Shown here one piece after another: positions 13,222 through 13,703 of a stretch of 13,703 bases of DNA. The stretch spans positions 1 to 13,703 of the forward strand of contig CACXEZ010000126.1 of the NCBI GenBank assembly GCA_902766815.1, written 5' to 3'. This DNA comes from an uncultured Erysipelotrichaceae bacterium (lineage in GTDB: Bacteria; Bacillota_I; Bacilli_A; RF39; UBA660). Each line of letters begins with the position of its first letter. The first letter of the stretch is position 1. A program made the translations under genes and the position numbers. Below the pieces are notes generated by a model. That model had not been told where the DNA came from and did no database searches. It saw nothing but the letters and a program-made list of their open reading frames with translations.

Positions 13222-13703
13222 ATGACAAAAATAACGTATGAAGATAAAATAAATATATATAATGAAAAATGTTCAGGAAAGTCTTCGATAAATATTGGTA
13301 AAAAATATGGATTAGATAGAAATAAAGTAGATTATATATTTAAGTTAGTAAATAAACATGGATTTAATATTTTAAGAAATGGAAATCATAAATATTATTC
13401 CATACATGAAAAAGAAAGGATTATTAACAGAGTTTTGATGGGGAATGAGTCTATTATATCAATTTCAATTGATGAAGGATTAGCGAGTTCAGGAATGTTA
13501 GTAAATTGGGTTAAAAAATACAAAGAAAATGGTTATAATATAGTTGAACGAAAGAGAGGACGGTCAGCTATGCCTAAAGTAACTAAGAAAAAAGAAAAAG
13601 AAACCAAAGATGAAACTATTAAAAGATTGGAAGAAGAAAATTTATATTTAAAAGCGGAACTTGAATACTCAAAAAAATTGAGAGCCGTTGTTCAAGCAAG
13701 GAA
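13222..13703 (+). CDS. IS3-family transposase OrfA (partial, runs off the window)
   Basis: DNA-binding subunit of an IS3-family transposase. I translated it directly: 160 codons from ATG 13222 to the window edge with no stop. It begins MTKITYEDKINIYNEKC. Two helix-turn-helix regions are visible, the first about 6-45 (SSINIGKKYGLDRNKVDYIF) and the second about 57-88 (ERIINRVLMGNESIISISID...SSGMLVNWVKKY). A basic linker (VERKRGRSAMPKV) and a leucine-zipper-like helix (about 133-153, IKRLEEENLYLKAELEYSKKL) follow. This two-domain plan is typical of the IS150 group. GAGG lies 7 bases before the ATG, inside the upstream hairpin. In this family OrfA is usually fused to the integrase OrfB by ribosomal frameshifting, which would lie beyond the edge. 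Confidence 0.9.
   Translation, partial: MTKITYEDKINIYNEKCSGKSSINIGKKYGLDRNKVDYIFKLVNKHGFNILRNGNHKYYSIHEKERIINRVLMGNESIISISIDEGLASSGMLVNWVKKYKENGYNIVERKRGRSAMPKVTKKKEKETKDETIKRLEEENLYLKAELEYSKKLRAVVQAR

Larger units (their letters stand above)
13182..13703 (+). mobile_element. Left part of an IS3-family (IS150-like) insertion sequence, cut by the window edge
   Basis: The left boundary is placed at TGAACCCCGTTTCTTGGACA (13182-13201). It begins with the 5'-TG typical of IS3-family ends, followed immediately by a hairpin and then the orfA transposase gene. The right end, orfB and any target-site duplication are outside the window, so the exact boundary is inferred. It is inserted upstream of the minus-strand operon starting at 13064 and does not interrupt a visible gene. 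Confidence 0.8.

Overview
The window is a strongly AT-rich chromosomal segment that looks like a low-GC Bacillota, most likely a member of the class Bacilli (perhaps an uncultured gut lineage related to Erysipelotrichia or RF39-type clades; this placement is inference). Supporting signs are the murG-murB-ftsQ order, a YqfQ-like protein, a GluP-like rhomboid, the lspA-rluD pair, and strong AGGAGG/AGGTGAT ribosome binding sites. TGA is used as a stop (murG, lspA, the DUF192 gene) and tryptophan is TGG, so the standard bacterial code applies, not the Mycoplasma code.

Layout. Positions 1-281 hold no convincing gene but contain a GC-rich hairpin patch. From 5556 leftward to 282, all genes are on the minus strand: a type IV pilus-like assembly pair (pilC-like, then prepilin peptidase), then a peptidoglycan/division block (murG, murB, ftsQ/divIB) with its own promoters, ending in a small unknown gene. 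Facing right from the pilC promoter is a yqfQ-like gene (5650-6129) with its own terminator. A minus-strand rhomboid gene (6269-7426) and a plus-strand TspO/MBR gene (7498-7944) diverge from a shared promoter region. A minus-strand operon prepilin-lspA-rluD (9885 to 7958) follows. Divergent from it is a plus-strand DUF192-gpsA operon (9980-11235), which meets the next block at a symmetric two-way terminator. The block 11249-13064 (minus) holds three unfamiliar genes. One of them (11941-12543) looks like a YugP-type membrane zinc peptidase that has lost all its metal ligands. At 13182 the left end of an IS3-family (IS150-like) insertion sequence begins and runs off the window.

How the genes fit together. 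MurB and MurG act in lipid II synthesis and FtsQ/DivIB in the divisome. The prepilin peptidase, PilC-like platform and prepilin are parts of one pilus or pseudopilus system, although the prepilin is encoded about 4 kb away, in front of lspA. LspA processes lipoproteins, GpsA supplies glycerol-3-phosphate for phospholipids, and the rhomboid and TspO are further membrane proteins, so the segment is dominated by cell-envelope functions. Most of it is ordinary housekeeping DNA. The less ordinary parts are the catalytically dead YugP relative with its partner gene, the GC-rich hairpin at the left edge, and the IS end at the right edge.
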